NCBI RefSeq assembly: GCF_003121895.1 | Contig: NZ_QEWW01000001.1 | Location: 62,001 to 126,000 of the forward strand | Direction: 5' to 3' | DNA: 64,000 bases | DNA from: Ignatzschineria cameli | GTDB taxonomy: Bacteria; Pseudomonadota; Gammaproteobacteria; Cardiobacteriales; Wohlfahrtiimonadaceae | Shown: positions 8,638 through 17,500 of the stretch, piece by piece | Numbering within the stretch: the stretch's first letter is position 1 | Layout: each line of letters starts with the position of its first letter | Position numbers and translations under genes: made by a program | The notes under the pieces: model-generated | Seen by the model: only the letters and a program-made list of their open reading frames with translations | The model's database searches: none | What the model was told of the DNA's origin: nothing

Positions 8638-11109
8638 CTAGACTCTATTAAATTCTATCGAAGATATTATTTTCTTTAAGATAGTTATGATTTTATCCGC
8701 GTGAGGATTCCAATTACCATCTTTTTTAAATTCTTCTATATCTTTTAATGCTTCTTTACAGGAGTATTCAAACTGAACTTTATTACCTTTAGATAGCGTT
8801 TTATATTTATTATTATAAAATTCTTCATATACATTTTGTTGTTTGTATCTAGATATATCATTAGGGACTTTCATTAATAATAAATGTCCTTTAGAAAACC
8901 AATTGAAGCTATCAATTTCTTCTAGTGATTTTTTTAAATAGAGTCTTGCCTGCTGCGTATCAATATAATGAGTCTTATATTCAATTTTATTTTCTGCTAA
9001 TTTATATGCGTGAGATAAATATGTTTGAGCTTTTCTATAGTCATTTAGAGTTATTTGAGCCATTGCATATTGTAACCAGTAATGAGGATCATATTTTATC
9101 CAAGAAATTTCTTGTTTTAATAAATCATAATATCTATTTAAATTTGACTTTTTATTCCTCTCTGGAATAACCCTTTCAATAAAGGAAAAACGTAAAATTT
9201 GAGTTTTGATGTCTACAATGTTTTTATCGCTATTTTCATATACATCTAAGTTTTTTACGATATATATAAGCTTTTGAATTATATAGCCAGGATCATAATA
9301 GTTTGATATAAAAACTTGGCTAAAAACACTCGAGTGAGCTGAGTATGTTCTACGAATAGGATCAAATTTGAAAAGTTGTTTAAACTTGTCATCGTATTTT
9401 AGTTTAGATCCATAAATAATCTGATTATTTATCATTTTAGATATAATATACTCATCGCTAGGTCTACCTAACAGGCTCAAAAGACATATGCTAAAGACAA
9501 TATCTTTGAATTCAGTTATTTCAAATAACTGCGATACTATTTCTTGTATTTTATCTTTAATATTTTGAGATTTTAACAAGGATAATAAGACAGATGAGAT
9601 CATGGAGTTGTTTTTATCTTTTATAAATAATAACTTATTAGAGTATGTTGGTTTTCTAATAAGATCGGCCCAATAACCAATATAATCTATCAATTCAATC
9701 ATCTGCTTATTCTCATTATCTGATAAAAGATCTAAATTAACATCAATAAAATTTTCAACATAATGAGAGTTTTTTTCATATAATGCTGTGCGAATAGTTG
9801 TAACTATTTTAATATTTTTAATGTCTTTCGTTTGTATATATTTAATAATTTCTCCGTGTTGTCCGCAGTTTTCGATAAATAAGTATATTGTTTTATCAGA
9901 TTTTTTTAAGAGATCTAGGTCACTGTAAGGATCATCAAACTCAGTTAAGTTTTCGGGAAGGAAGTAAACACTGCTACCAAGATCTCGAGTTATTAAAATA
10001 GCTAGAGATTCCAGACATATACTTTTACCATTTCCTAGTTCAGACGTAATAACAATATTATGACCGTTTCTTATTTTATCGATCATAAAATCTAACTCAT
10101 CCCTATAAATTAAAGCTTTTCTAGATGAGTTATTGCGTAGGGCATACTCTAGATACTCTTGAGTTACAGTTCCGTACATTAGAAAATTTAGAATGTCTGA
10201 GTCATTGATTGAGTATTTATCATTATTTTTCAGGGTATATAAATCTAAACATTTTATTTCATCGGCTAAATCTTCTTTTTCTAAATGATCAACTTTTTGC
10301 TCTATCCAACTCGAAAAGCCTTCTATCCCAATATCGATAACTTTTCCATATTTTTCTAATCGACGTCTGTCTCTATTTGTAATATCAGGTTTTGTTATAA
10401 AATAAATCCTCTCTTTACTATTTTGGTTATTTTCCACAAGAACTTTTTCTATCTCAAAATCGTAAAGAGAATACCCAACAAAGACAAATGCTTGGGCATA
10501 TTGAATATCTCTACTAAACAAGGCTCCCCAGGGGGTATGGATAAAGTTGTCAATAGAGATATAGGACGTTGCGGTTAATTTAAAATCTGATCGAATCGTA
10601 TCTTCATTTAAATCATCAATATGACCATTTATATGCATAACATATGGTTCGGGATAACCATTGTATTTATTTGACTTTTTTAATGTATAAACTTTCTTAT
10701 TTGAATTTTTGCAAGCTTGTTGTATTGAGTCATCATAGTTAGTTGTATAGAATCGTTTCCATGGTAATTGGCAGATATTATTTTGATAAATACTAGTTTC
10801 TGTAACGCAAAACAAATGGTTCATTTTTTCAATAAAGGTTGGTATTTTATCAGGAGTATCTATTAGTAGATCACTCATATATGATAGGTCATTAACAGAG
10901 TCGGGGTCAGACTCATCAGAATAGTTTAGAATTGAGGCAATGTGATTTGCTAATGTTTTTGCGACCATTAAATTACTACCTTCGATATTCTTAGCTGTTT
11001 TTGAGAATCCTGCTCCTGTAAACAAAACAGCATTTCCTGTTGGAATTTTTCTCTCTAATTCATTTAAGTATTGTTGGTTTTTTCCAGTCAGAAAAGATGC
11101 TAGGTTCAT
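8638..11109 (-). CDS. SIR2-STAND antiphage protein (Avs5/DSR-like)
   Basis: 823 aa. Residues 1-270 are a SIR2-like NAD-cleaving domain: FTGAGFS (30-36), TTNYDD (122-127), HINGH (159-163) and FVGYSLYD (210-217). A P-loop NTPase follows with TSELGNGKS (355-363) and a Walker B-like YLFIEN near 410, then an alpha-helical C-terminus with TPR-like repeats (about 650-780). SIR2 effectors fused to STAND-type sensors deplete NAD+ when phage is sensed, as in Avs5 and related systems. The start at 11109 is preceded by AAGGAG on the minus strand. It is a single-gene unit between transposon debris and the kpsC duplicate, AT-rich like other imported genes. Exact subtype uncertain. Confidence 0.8.
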   Translation of the reverse strand: MNLASFLTGKNQQYLNELERKIPTGNAVLFTGAGFSKTAKNIEGSNLMVAKTLANHIASILNYSDESDPDSVNDLSYMSDLLIDTPDKIPTFIEKMNHLFCVTETSIYQNNICQLPWKRFYTTNYDDSIQQACKNSNKKVYTLKKSNKYNGYPEPYVMHINGHIDDLNEDTIRSDFKLTATSYISIDNFIHTPWGALFSRDIQYAQAFVFVGYSLYDFEIEKVLVENNQNSKERIYFITKPDITNRDRRRLEKYGKVIDIGIEGFSSWIEQKVDHLEKEDLADEIKCLDLYTLKNNDKYSINDSDILNFLMYGTVTQEYLEYALRNNSSRKALIYRDELDFMIDKIRNGHNIVITSELGNGKSICLESLAILITRDLGSSVYFLPENLTEFDDPYSDLDLLKKSDKTIYLFIENCGQHGEIIKYIQTKDIKNIKIVTTIRTALYEKNSHYVENFIDVNLDLLSDNENKQMIELIDYIGYWADLIRKPTYSNKLLFIKDKNNSMISSVLLSLLKSQNIKDKIQEIVSQLFEITEFKDIVFSICLLSLLGRPSDEYIISKMINNQIIYGSKLKYDDKFKQLFKFDPIRRTYSAHSSVFSQVFISNYYDPGYIIQKLIYIVKNLDVYENSDKNIVDIKTQILRFSFIERVIPERNKKSNLNRYYDLLKQEISWIKYDPHYWLQYAMAQITLNDYRKAQTYLSHAYKLAENKIEYKTHYIDTQQARLYLKKSLEEIDSFNWFSKGHLLLMKVPNDISRYKQQNVYEEFYNNKYKTLSKGNKVQFEYSCKEALKDIEEFKKDGNWNPHADKIITILKKIISSIEFNRV

Positions 11110-11231
11110 ATAATTACTCCTTACTTGTATTTATTAAAAATCAGATAAAAGATTAATCTTATTAATATTTCATTACTTTTAAAGTATATAATTAATAGAG
11201 CTTGGTTAGTAGTTTTTATATTTTTGTCTGT

Positions 11232-11857
11232 ATAAAGTGCTATAATTTCGTCCTTATATTTAATTCTTGGGGCGGAAATATAGCGCTTTTTCATTGGGAT
11301 AAGTATTATCTTGGTAAGCTGTTTCCCAATTAGGATGAAGGACATTATTTAGCATGATCATTACCACCTCTTCAGGCTTAAAGCGAAAGCGTGCGCTCTT
11401 GGACGCATTACTTGATACGACGATGGGTGATATCGTTGTCGGCTGGGGCAATAAGGCGAATACGGAGAAGGCACGGAGGTATGCTGAAAAGCATCGGCTC
11501 CCTTATCTTACGCTTGAGGATGGCTTCCTTCGCTCTATGGGGTTAGGGGTGAGTGGTGATGCGCCGTTATCAATTGTGGTGGATGATTTGGGGATCTATT
11601 ATGATGCTGCAAAACCCTCTCGACTAGAGACGCTTATTTTAGCGCAGGAGGATCTGCTCCCACGATTGCCGGAAGGGGGCGGGCGCTTCGGCTGGTGATT
11701 GAGCATCAATTGACAAAATATAACCATCTTCCTGCCGCTTGGCCGGCGAATCTTCCTTTTGATGCCGGGAAAAAGCAGGTGTTGGTGATTGATCAAACCT
11801 TTGGGGATCTCTCGTTGCAATATGGTGGCGTCACGCCGGAGACTTTTCAGGAGATGT
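11232..11857 (+). pseudogene. kpsC: Duplicated, truncated and frameshifted kpsC 5' end
   Basis: Nearly identical to 5020-5655, including promoter, leader hairpin and ATG (11354). Relative to the full gene one base is lost near 11672 (GGGGAGCGAGCG becomes GGGGGCGGGCG), so the frame ends at 11698. The homology is cut at 11857 by the left end of the IS3-family element. Only about 170 kpsC codons are represented. The promoter is intact and could still transcribe rightwards into the IS. Confidence 0.9.
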
Positions 11858-11931
11858 TGTAATCCCCCCCTAAAAATAATACCGACTATAAGTAGAATTT
11901 TCTCGTATTATTTACTTAGGAGAAATTAACT

Positions 11932-12198
11932 ATGAAAAAATCAAAATTCACAGACTCACAAATCATGTCGATCTTAAAACAGAATGAATCAGGCGTGAAA
12001 GTGACTGATTTATGTCGAGAACATGGGGTTAGTTCGGCGACATTTTATAAGTGGCGTTCAAAATATGGAGGAATGGATGCCTCGATGATTACTCGCTTAA
12101 AAGAGCTAGAAGCTGAAAATGCAAGGCTTAAAAAAATGTATGCTGAAGAGTGCTTAAAGTCCCGTATTCGTCAAGAAGCTTTAGAGGGAAAGTGGTAA
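11932..12198 (+). CDS. IS3-family transposase OrfA
   Basis: 88 aa. Helix-turn-helix with VTDLCREHGVSSATFYKWRSKYGG, followed by a leucine-zipper-like LKELEAENARLKKMYAEE. This is typical of OrfA in the IS407/IS51 groups. An AGGAG ribosome-binding site precedes the ATG. It ends GKW-stop, the usual point at which OrfA frameshifts into OrfB. Confidence 0.92.
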   Translation: MKKSKFTDSQIMSILKQNESGVKVTDLCREHGVSSATFYKWRSKYGGMDASMITRLKELEAENARLKKMYAEECLKSRIRQEALEGKW

Positions 12199-12218
12199 AG
12201 CCATCTCAATGAAAAGAG

Positions 12219-13004
12219 ATGGCTAAAGCTGTCTTAAAGACACAAAATATCCCCATTCGTTTGATTTGTGAGATATTTGGAATTAGCAAAACGGCTTTTT
12301 ATTATCAGGCTAAAGCCACCTCTGAAAACAGACTTATTGAAACTTGGTTGCTGAAGTTAACTAAAGCTCATAAGCGTTGGGGATTTGGCTTATGTTTTGA
12401 TTATTTGAGAAATATTCAAAAGTTCCGATGGAATCATAAACGAGTTTTAAGGGTTTATCGGGAATTAGAACTTAATCTCAGAATTAAACCTAAAAAACGA
12501 ATCATCAGAAATTGCCCTGAAGCATTGGGATTAGCGACAGAAATTAATCAAATATGGTCGATGGATTTTATGTCTGACAGTTTGCAAAATGGACGTTATT
12601 TCCGAACCTTCAATGTGATTGATGATTATAATCGGGAAGGTCTTTGTGTGGATATTGATTTTAGTTTACCGACAGAAAAAGTGATTCGTTCCCTGGAAAG
12701 AGTTATTGAGTGGCGAGGAAAACCAGCAGCGATTCGATGTGATAATGGCCCTGAATATATCAGTCAAAAGTTAATTGATTGGGCTAACTCAAAGCAGATC
12801 ACTCTAATTTATACTCAGCCGGGGAAACCTACACAAAATGCTTATATCGAACGATTTAACCGCACCGTAAGAGAGGAATTACTATCGAATTATCTGTTTG
12901 AAACAATCAATGAGGCACAAATTTACTCCACTAAATGGCTATGGAGTTATAATAACGAAAGACCTCATTCAGCCATTGGATCTGTACCACCGTGCCAACT
13001 TTAA
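12219..13004 (+). CDS. IS3-family transposase OrfB (DDE integrase core)
   Basis: 261 aa with an N-terminal HTH_21-like segment (FGISKTAFYYQAK). The rve integrase core has IWSMDFMSD (first D), AIRCDNGPEY (second D), NAYIERFNRTVREE (E) and the C-terminal YNNERPHSAIG. It lies in the -1 frame relative to OrfA. Upstream in this frame the expected KPSQ...KEMAKA junction is interrupted by TGA at 12210-12212. A full OrfAB fusion would therefore need readthrough, and the element may be inactive or depend on separate OrfB initiation. Confidence 0.9.
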   Translation: MAKAVLKTQNIPIRLICEIFGISKTAFYYQAKATSENRLIETWLLKLTKAHKRWGFGLCFDYLRNIQKFRWNHKRVLRVYRELELNLRIKPKKRIIRNCPEALGLATEINQIWSMDFMSDSLQNGRYFRTFNVIDDYNREGLCVDIDFSLPTEKVIRSLERVIEWRGKPAAIRCDNGPEYISQKLIDWANSKQITLIYTQPGKPTQNAYIERFNRTVREELLSNYLFETINEAQIYSTKWLWSYNNERPHSAIGSVPPCQL

Positions 13005-13233
13005 TAAACCAAGAAAAATCTTCTACTTTTAAATAGTCTTAAAAAGGGGAGGATTACAGTAGGTTTGATATTGCAATATAAGCGATATTTATAGGAGAGG
13101 CGTTATCATTATTGCTATGGATGTGCTAATCTTTTTATGCATAGAATTAAATACTGTAATATTTTTTGTTAGTTTAAGTAATCCGGAAGTCATTGCTTAA
13201 GTAAATCTTTAAATATGTATTAGTGAAATTTTT

Positions 13234-13767
13234 ATGGAGATAATTTCCTTATATAAAGCGCCGGTATTACCGCCGAAAGAAGAAAATGGGGATCGCTATA
13301 TAACAGGGAGTACCCCTCTTTACTCTCATCGAGTATTGATTCAACACCTAGTAGGTGATGATGCTAAAGGTATAGTGATATCTGCAGACCTTGAGCATAA
13401 GATTATTGAAGACTTTAAAGCGTTAAACTCTGATAAAGTTTACAATATTGATGAGCTTCAAGATCAATATGAGGTTGATAGTATCTCGGAGATTATTACT
13501 CTTCTTATGAAGGAAAACTTTTACCCCGAAAATAAGGCTTATTTTCTTAACTCTTCTTGGTGTATATATCATGTAGGTGATAGTAAAAAATGGGCGGCTA
13601 GTGATGCTTATATTCTTAACCCGTATCCCAAAGATACTTTATTAACAAAAACAGAAAAGAGAGAAGATTATTACTGTAAGTTTTTTATAGGAAATAAAAG
13701 ATTGATTTTGATTGGGGTCTCTTTTCATGAGGTGCGAGATGAATACAATGGTGTTAGACGAATATAA
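13234..13767 (+). CDS. Unknown protein, first gene of a three-gene zinc-finger cassette
   Basis: 177 aa, soluble. I do not recognise the family. Visible features are an N-terminal beta-rich segment with a YITGSTPLYSHR motif, a middle helical region (EHKIIEDFKALNSDKVYN) and a C-terminal stretch rich in Lys, Arg and aromatic residues. It overlaps the next gene by 29 nt, so translation is probably coupled. In toxin-antitoxin-chaperone operons the first gene is usually the toxin, which is the best guess here. Base composition is AT-rich like the neighbouring imported genes. Confidence 0.6.
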   Translation: MEIISLYKAPVLPPKEENGDRYITGSTPLYSHRVLIQHLVGDDAKGIVISADLEHKIIEDFKALNSDKVYNIDELQDQYEVDSISEIITLLMKENFYPENKAYFLNSSWCIYHVGDSKKWAASDAYILNPYPKDTLLTKTEKREDYYCKFFIGNKRLILIGVSFHEVRDEYNGVRRI

Positions 13768-14200
13768 TCAGTTCTTAGAACCTTGTTGCATATGTGATAG
13801 TGAGCATACAGTAATTGGGATTAAAGAGCGCGAGGCTCTTGGTGATACTAAATTTACATATCAACAGTTGCTGATTAGGTGTTTAGATTGTGGGTTTGAG
13901 TTTGTTAATAAAGAACTATCAGCACAAACACTTAAGAATCGGGATAGGGCTGAAATGATGCTGAAGCTTAGTCTTACGACTATAAAAGATGCTTATCAGA
14001 GTAGAAGGGTATCCTTTGATTACACAATTGAAGTGGACAGAGGCTTACAAAAAGGGAGTGGAATTATTAATAATATTTACACCCATCGCATTCCAACGGT
14101 TAATTATAGAACAACCATTAGCTCTTTCTCCTCGATTGATCAATCAATTTTTACTTTAGATAATCAGTTACCGCCTAGACACTCCACATATGTAAGATAG
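13739..14200 (+). CDS. YgiT/MqsA-type zinc-finger protein (putative antitoxin)
   Basis: 153 aa from ATG 13739, chosen because GAGGTG lies just upstream; an in-frame start at 13712 is possible. CCICDSEH and RCLDCGFEF provide two CxxC pairs spaced as in the N-terminal zinc domain of MqsA/YgiT antitoxins, followed by ELSAQTLKNRDRAE as in that family. The usual DNA-binding helix-turn-helix at the C-terminus is not evident; the last 90 residues look beta-rich and different. Coupled to the gene before and 6 nt from the gene after. Confidence 0.6.
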   Translation: MNTMVLDEYNQFLEPCCICDSEHTVIGIKEREALGDTKFTYQQLLIRCLDCGFEFVNKELSAQTLKNRDRAEMMLKLSLTTIKDAYQSRRVSFDYTIEVDRGLQKGSGIINNIYTHRIPTVNYRTTISSFSSIDQSIFTLDNQLPPRHSTYVR

Positions 14201-14206
14201 GAATCT

Positions 14207-14638
14207 ATGTGTATGAATGAAGAAATGTTACAAGGATCGCTAATACTACCATTTACGCAATTGGGGTTTGCAATAAAAAAGATCTCAAAACAAGATATTG
14301 ATGAGGTATTAAATGCAAATATAAAAACAATAAAACTCACTTCTGATAAGAACTTTCAGATAAGTGTTGATGACAATGATTATCAAAAAATTAGGGTTGT
14401 CAGTGATATATCTATCTATGCTTCTGATGGAGAAAATAGCGATTTAAAGAATAGGCAACTATTTATTAATACTGAGGTTGAAGTACTATATTTAGTGCAT
14501 GATGAAGCTAAGGTGTATGAAGCTGATATGGTGCAAAAGCTTTTAATTGCACAAACCAATGTACAGCTTATAGATGTTGTTAATTTTATTTTGCGAAATA
14601 GTGAGTTAAAAGGGGAAGATATCAGATACGATGTTTGA
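14207..14638 (+). CDS. Third gene of the cassette, possibly SecB-like
   Basis: 143 aa, acidic and soluble. The N-terminal two-thirds alternate strand-like segments (IKTIKLTSDKNFQISVDD, FINTEVEVLYLV), followed by helices (EADMVQKLLIAQ and VQLIDVVNFILRNSE). That order, length and position resemble SecB-like chaperones of TA-chaperone operons. However, the diagnostic FPYA-type helix motif seen in the gene at 34135 is missing, so the assignment is weak. The start could instead be ATG 14213. Confidence 0.5.
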   Translation: MCMNEEMLQGSLILPFTQLGFAIKKISKQDIDEVLNANIKTIKLTSDKNFQISVDDNDYQKIRVVSDISIYASDGENSDLKNRQLFINTEVEVLYLVHDEAKVYEADMVQKLLIAQTNVQLIDVVNFILRNSELKGEDIRYDV

Positions 14639-14722
14639 AATTGATGTTTTGATAACACTTAAAATGTGATTTTAAAAGATGAGTTTTATGCGCTAAAACT
14701 TATTTAAATGAGTACCTTATTA

Positions 14723-14777
14723 CCCGCCATGTCTCTATATTAATTATTTTAATTTATGTGGGAGCTGGCGGTTTTTA
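14723..14777 (+). terminator. Rho-independent terminator after the zinc-finger cassette
   Basis: CCGCCA (14724-14729) pairs with TGGCGG (14766-14771), extended by GTCTC/GGAG-type pairing, and is followed by TTTTTA. It lies about 85 nt after the third gene. Confidence 0.55.
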
Positions 14778-14807
14778 TTTCAGAGTTTTTTTAAAGGCTT
14801 TGATTTT

Positions 14808-15001
14808 TAGAACTGATCGCCGGCACACTCATCCTCTATCCCACCTATCTCAATATCGATACCGGCAAAATCACCAACGCCACCACTACGCTACAAGCCT
14901 TAGTTTTAGATCGCAATAAACAGAAATCCACCAAGCTGAAAACCACCTACTTCGGCAGAAAGTGGCAACAGCTAAAGGGCTTGATACGGACGATGGGGTA
15001 G
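14808..15001 (+). pseudogene. kpsC: kpsC 3'-end fragment (about 64 codons)
   Basis: Reads LELIAGTLILYPTYL, then a divergent middle and GRKWQQLKGLIRTMG-stop, matching the last 65 residues of KpsC. It is closer to the copy at 17526 than to the full gene: both have NIDTGKITNATTTLQALVLD and GRKWQQLKGLIRTM, where the full gene has different residues. It was therefore probably derived from another kpsC allele. The left edge (TTTTTAGAACTGATCGCC) is the same in both tails. Confidence 0.88.
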
Positions 15002-15150
15002 GCTGAGTTCTGGGATAAAACAGGAAACAGAGATTGTCAAAAGTCAATTAATAAGTGTTAGGGATAATAATTAATTTTAATTACAATATAATTTATGGGT
15101 TATTCTTTATAGGTTAGTTTATTAATCAGATAGTGTGTGAAATATAATTT
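15002..15150. other. Short spacer
   Basis: AT-rich sequence after the kpsC tail with no gene. It probably holds the promoter for the next gene. Confidence 0.4.
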
Positions 15151-15780
15151 ATGTCTAATTTTATTAATTTATTAGAAAATAATGCAGGTATTATTGGTAT
15201 TTTAGTTACCTTATCCACTACTTTAGGCGGCATAATTGTTTTTATCTATAATGTTATTCATGAATCTAAAAAAATAAAAGCAGATAAAAAAAAGCTGAAG
15301 CAACAGATGATAACAAATAATATTGCTCCTATGAGGCAAGCTTGGATAAATGATCTAAGGAAAAATATTTCTGATTTCAATATGACCGCCAAAATTGCGA
15401 GATATGAACTGTATAAATATTTTGGTTCTGGGCAAAAGTCTTCTGATAGTGAGTTAAAAATTGTTGAAAAAAAAATACTGAAAGACTATTACAAGTTGAA
15501 TGAACTGGCCGAATATTTGAATCTATTATTACCTTATAGTACTGAGGGAGAAAATGCTAGAAAAGAGGAATACGCAGACAATTTAAGAGAGGCTATAAAG
15601 GAAACAATTCAAGGATTTGATGCAATATTTGATCTTTTATCTAATAGAAGTGATGATGAAGCTTCATATATTGAAACGGCGAACACCATTAACAGTTCGA
15701 TAGAAAAAGTATCTGATATGGCTAAAAAATTGTTATTACAAGAATGGCGTGTTACAAAATCTCTAAAAGAGTTAGACTAA
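15151..15780 (+). CDS. Membrane-anchored helical protein of unknown function
   Basis: 209 aa. One N-terminal membrane segment, about 14-33 (GIIGILVTLSTTLGGIIVFI), is followed by a basic patch (KKIKADKKKLKQQ) and a long all-helical cytoplasmic domain with WINDLRKNISDFNMTAKI near residue 65. The layout resembles small single-TM proteins often found in defence islands, but I do not recognise the family. It stands alone between a kpsC tail and the Abi gene. Confidence 0.6.
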   Translation: MSNFINLLENNAGIIGILVTLSTTLGGIIVFIYNVIHESKKIKADKKKLKQQMITNNIAPMRQAWINDLRKNISDFNMTAKIARYELYKYFGSGQKSSDSELKIVEKKILKDYYKLNELAEYLNLLLPYSTEGENARKEEYADNLREAIKETIQGFDAIFDLLSNRSDDEASYIETANTINSSIEKVSDMAKKLLLQEWRVTKSLKELD

Positions 15781-16079
15781 TCAAATTTTTGGTGTGTAGA
15801 TAAATAATGAATAGACTTGAGTGAAAAAGTTTATATGGGTTGCGCTGAATTAAAGTTAGAGCTTTATGATAGCACCTCAAAGCCGTCATCTTTTAATCTA
15901 TACTGAATGATAGTCGCTCACATCCCCCCTATATTTATCTGATGAACTTATTTTTATCTCTATTTGATAATATTATGCCGTAATTTTTGGATAATGTTAG
16001 GCGATCTTTTGACGATCTCTATTTAGATCTAAATATACTAAAGTTGAGAGGTTGATATTAGATAAGATGGAGGAAAGTG
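15781..16079. other. Spacer before the Abi gene
   Basis: About 300 nt, AT-rich, with no supported gene. It ends in a good TGGAGGA ribosome-binding site for the Abi gene. Confidence 0.4.
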
Positions 16080-17051
16080 ATGAATAATCAAAAACCTTGG
16101 AAGTCTTTTGATGAGCAGTTATCACTACTGGAGGGTAGAGGGCTAATTATTGATAATAAGACAGCTGCGCGCAATTACTTGGAGAGAATTGGTTATTATC
16201 GGCTTAGTGGTTATTGGTATCCTTTCCGAAAAGTAGATCAAGAGAGATCTCAAAAAAGATTAAACCTATTCCTGGATCATAGCCATTTTGAAGATGCCGT
16301 TCGTTTATATGTTTTTGATAAAAAGTTACGATTATTAGCTTTTGATGCCCTAGAGCGTATCGAGCTAGCAGTCCGCGTAGATATTAGTTATTTATTGGGT
16401 AAAAAAGATGTATGTGCTCAATATAATCCAGATCTCTTTCATGGGAAATTTTCAAAACATATTTCTCCTAAAAGTAAAAGGACAGCACATCAGGCGTGGT
16501 TAGATAATCTAGAAAGGCAAGTAAAACGGGCTAGAAAAGAACCTTTTGTTATCCATTATCAGAGAAAATATAAAAATCAGCTTCCTATTTGGGTCGCTTG
16601 TGAATTATGGGACTTTGGTATGTTATCTCATCTCTTTTCAGGCTTGAAAATTGAAGATCAAGAAATAATTGCAGAGAAATATGGAGAAATAGCAGCTCGA
16701 AAAGTTGATGGGCGTCGAATTCTATTGGCTCAGTGGTTACGTAGTTTGAATTTTATTAGAAATGTGGCAGCACATCATAGTCGTCTTTGGAATGTGAACA
16801 TAGTAGAACGATCAAGCAGTATTAACACAGATCTCTATTGGAAAGAATTAGATAATTCAAAAGTTTTTTATTATTTTTGTATTATGCAACAAATGATCAA
16901 AGCAATATCCCCAAACTCATCTTGGGGGAAACGTTTCTTAAATTTACTAGATAACTTCCCATTGCCTAAAAATAGAGCAGTTGACCTTTGTGACATGGGT
17001 ATTCAGAACATTACGACATTGAAAGAATGGGAGTTATGGGAGCAGATTTGA
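16080..17051 (+). CDS. Abi_2 family abortive infection protein (AbiD/AbiF-like)
   Basis: 323 aa from ATG 16080, with TGGAGGA just upstream; a GTG at 16077 is also in frame. The N-terminal RIGYYRLSGYWYPFR and the C-terminal LNFIRNVAAHHSRLWN are the two hallmark motifs of the family. The R-x4-H within RNVAAH is the HEPN nuclease-type site. AbiF-like proteins are HEPN effectors that stop growth on phage infection; relatives are controlled by a structured RNA encoded beside the gene. Here a strong hairpin element begins a few bases after the stop codon (17056). A degenerate second copy of the C-terminal coding region lies at 17397. Confidence 0.88.
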   Translation: MNNQKPWKSFDEQLSLLEGRGLIIDNKTAARNYLERIGYYRLSGYWYPFRKVDQERSQKRLNLFLDHSHFEDAVRLYVFDKKLRLLAFDALERIELAVRVDISYLLGKKDVCAQYNPDLFHGKFSKHISPKSKRTAHQAWLDNLERQVKRARKEPFVIHYQRKYKNQLPIWVACELWDFGMLSHLFSGLKIEDQEIIAEKYGEIAARKVDGRRILLAQWLRSLNFIRNVAAHHSRLWNVNIVERSSSINTDLYWKELDNSKVFYYFCIMQQMIKAISPNSSWGKRFLNLLDNFPLPKNRAVDLCDMGIQNITTLKEWELWEQI

Positions 17052-17055
17052 GGTA

Positions 17056-17150
17056 AAAGAAAGCCGGGACGTACATTACGTGTAATGCAGAGGTACCCGG
17101 GCGTATTACTGAGTATGATACTAATAACTTGTTACTTTATCAATAGTTGT
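17056..17150 (+). ncRNA. Candidate AbiF-type hairpin RNA, copy 1
   Basis: Starts 4 nt after the Abi stop. The core AAGCCGGGACGTACATTA, a variable 4-nt loop, TAATGCAGAGGTACCCGGGC folds as GCC/GGC, GG/CC, GTAC/GTAC and ATTA/TAAT pairings. A less conserved tail runs to TTTATCAATAG. Two more copies (19203 and 24772) keep the stem and vary the loop (CGTG, AGTA, AATA), which supports selection on structure. No T-run follows, so it is not an ordinary terminator. The abiF RNA motif is known downstream of abiF genes; I assign this as a candidate member from position and structure. Confidence 0.6.
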
Positions 17151-17396
17151 TAGTCAATAGCATTTTATTTTAATGTGAGCTCAAGCCAAAAGCCTTAATT
17201 CGTTTAATGATCTTTTCTATTCTCGCCCACCTTAGGCTCCCTTTACTACCCAATTACCGTTCTTTTTTCTCTATCTCTATGATTTAAATTAGTAATCATC
17301 TTTTCTGTTTTATTGCTCTTGAAATATTACCTGCATTTAATATTGTCGATAATCTAGTTGTCTCGGCTAATTGACAATGCTTTTATGGCGAATAGC
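17151..17396. other. Spacer with degraded sequence
   Basis: AT-rich, no open frame of note. Probably decayed accessory sequence between the hairpin RNA and the Abi remnant. Confidence 0.35.
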
Positions 17397-17475
17397 CACT
17401 ATTTTTGTATTATGCAACGAAGAATCAAAGCAATATTGCCAAATTCATCTTGGGGGGAAATGCTTCTTAGATAAG
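17397..17475 (+). pseudogene. Remnant of a second Abi_2 gene
   Basis: About 75 nt closely match 16869-16945 of the Abi gene, including TTTTTGTATTATGCAAC and AAATTCATCTTGGGGG, with several substitutions and small indels. It is a diverged copy, not an exact duplication, so a related Abi gene once lay here. Confidence 0.75.
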
Positions 17476-17500
17476 GTATATTTTCATGGACTTATAATAT

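Larger units (their letters stand above)
11858..13058 (+). mobile_element. IS3-family insertion sequence (IS407/IS51-like), about 1.2 kb
   Basis: Left end TGTAATCCCCCCCTAAAAA; right end ends in GGGGAGGATTACA, whose reverse complement TGTAATCCTCCCC matches it. It carries orfA and orfB. No target duplication is seen: the left flank is internal kpsC sequence (GAGATGT) and the right flank (GTAGGTTTGATATTG) is the sequence that follows a kpsC stop codon at 17721. The flanks therefore suggest deletion or recombination across the IS rather than a simple insertion. An internally deleted copy lies at 25124. Confidence 0.9.

Noticed and set aside
17056-17150. The hairpin repeat as an integron attC site
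   Set aside because: It lacks RYYYAAC/GTTRRRY core boxes and no integron integrase is in the window.
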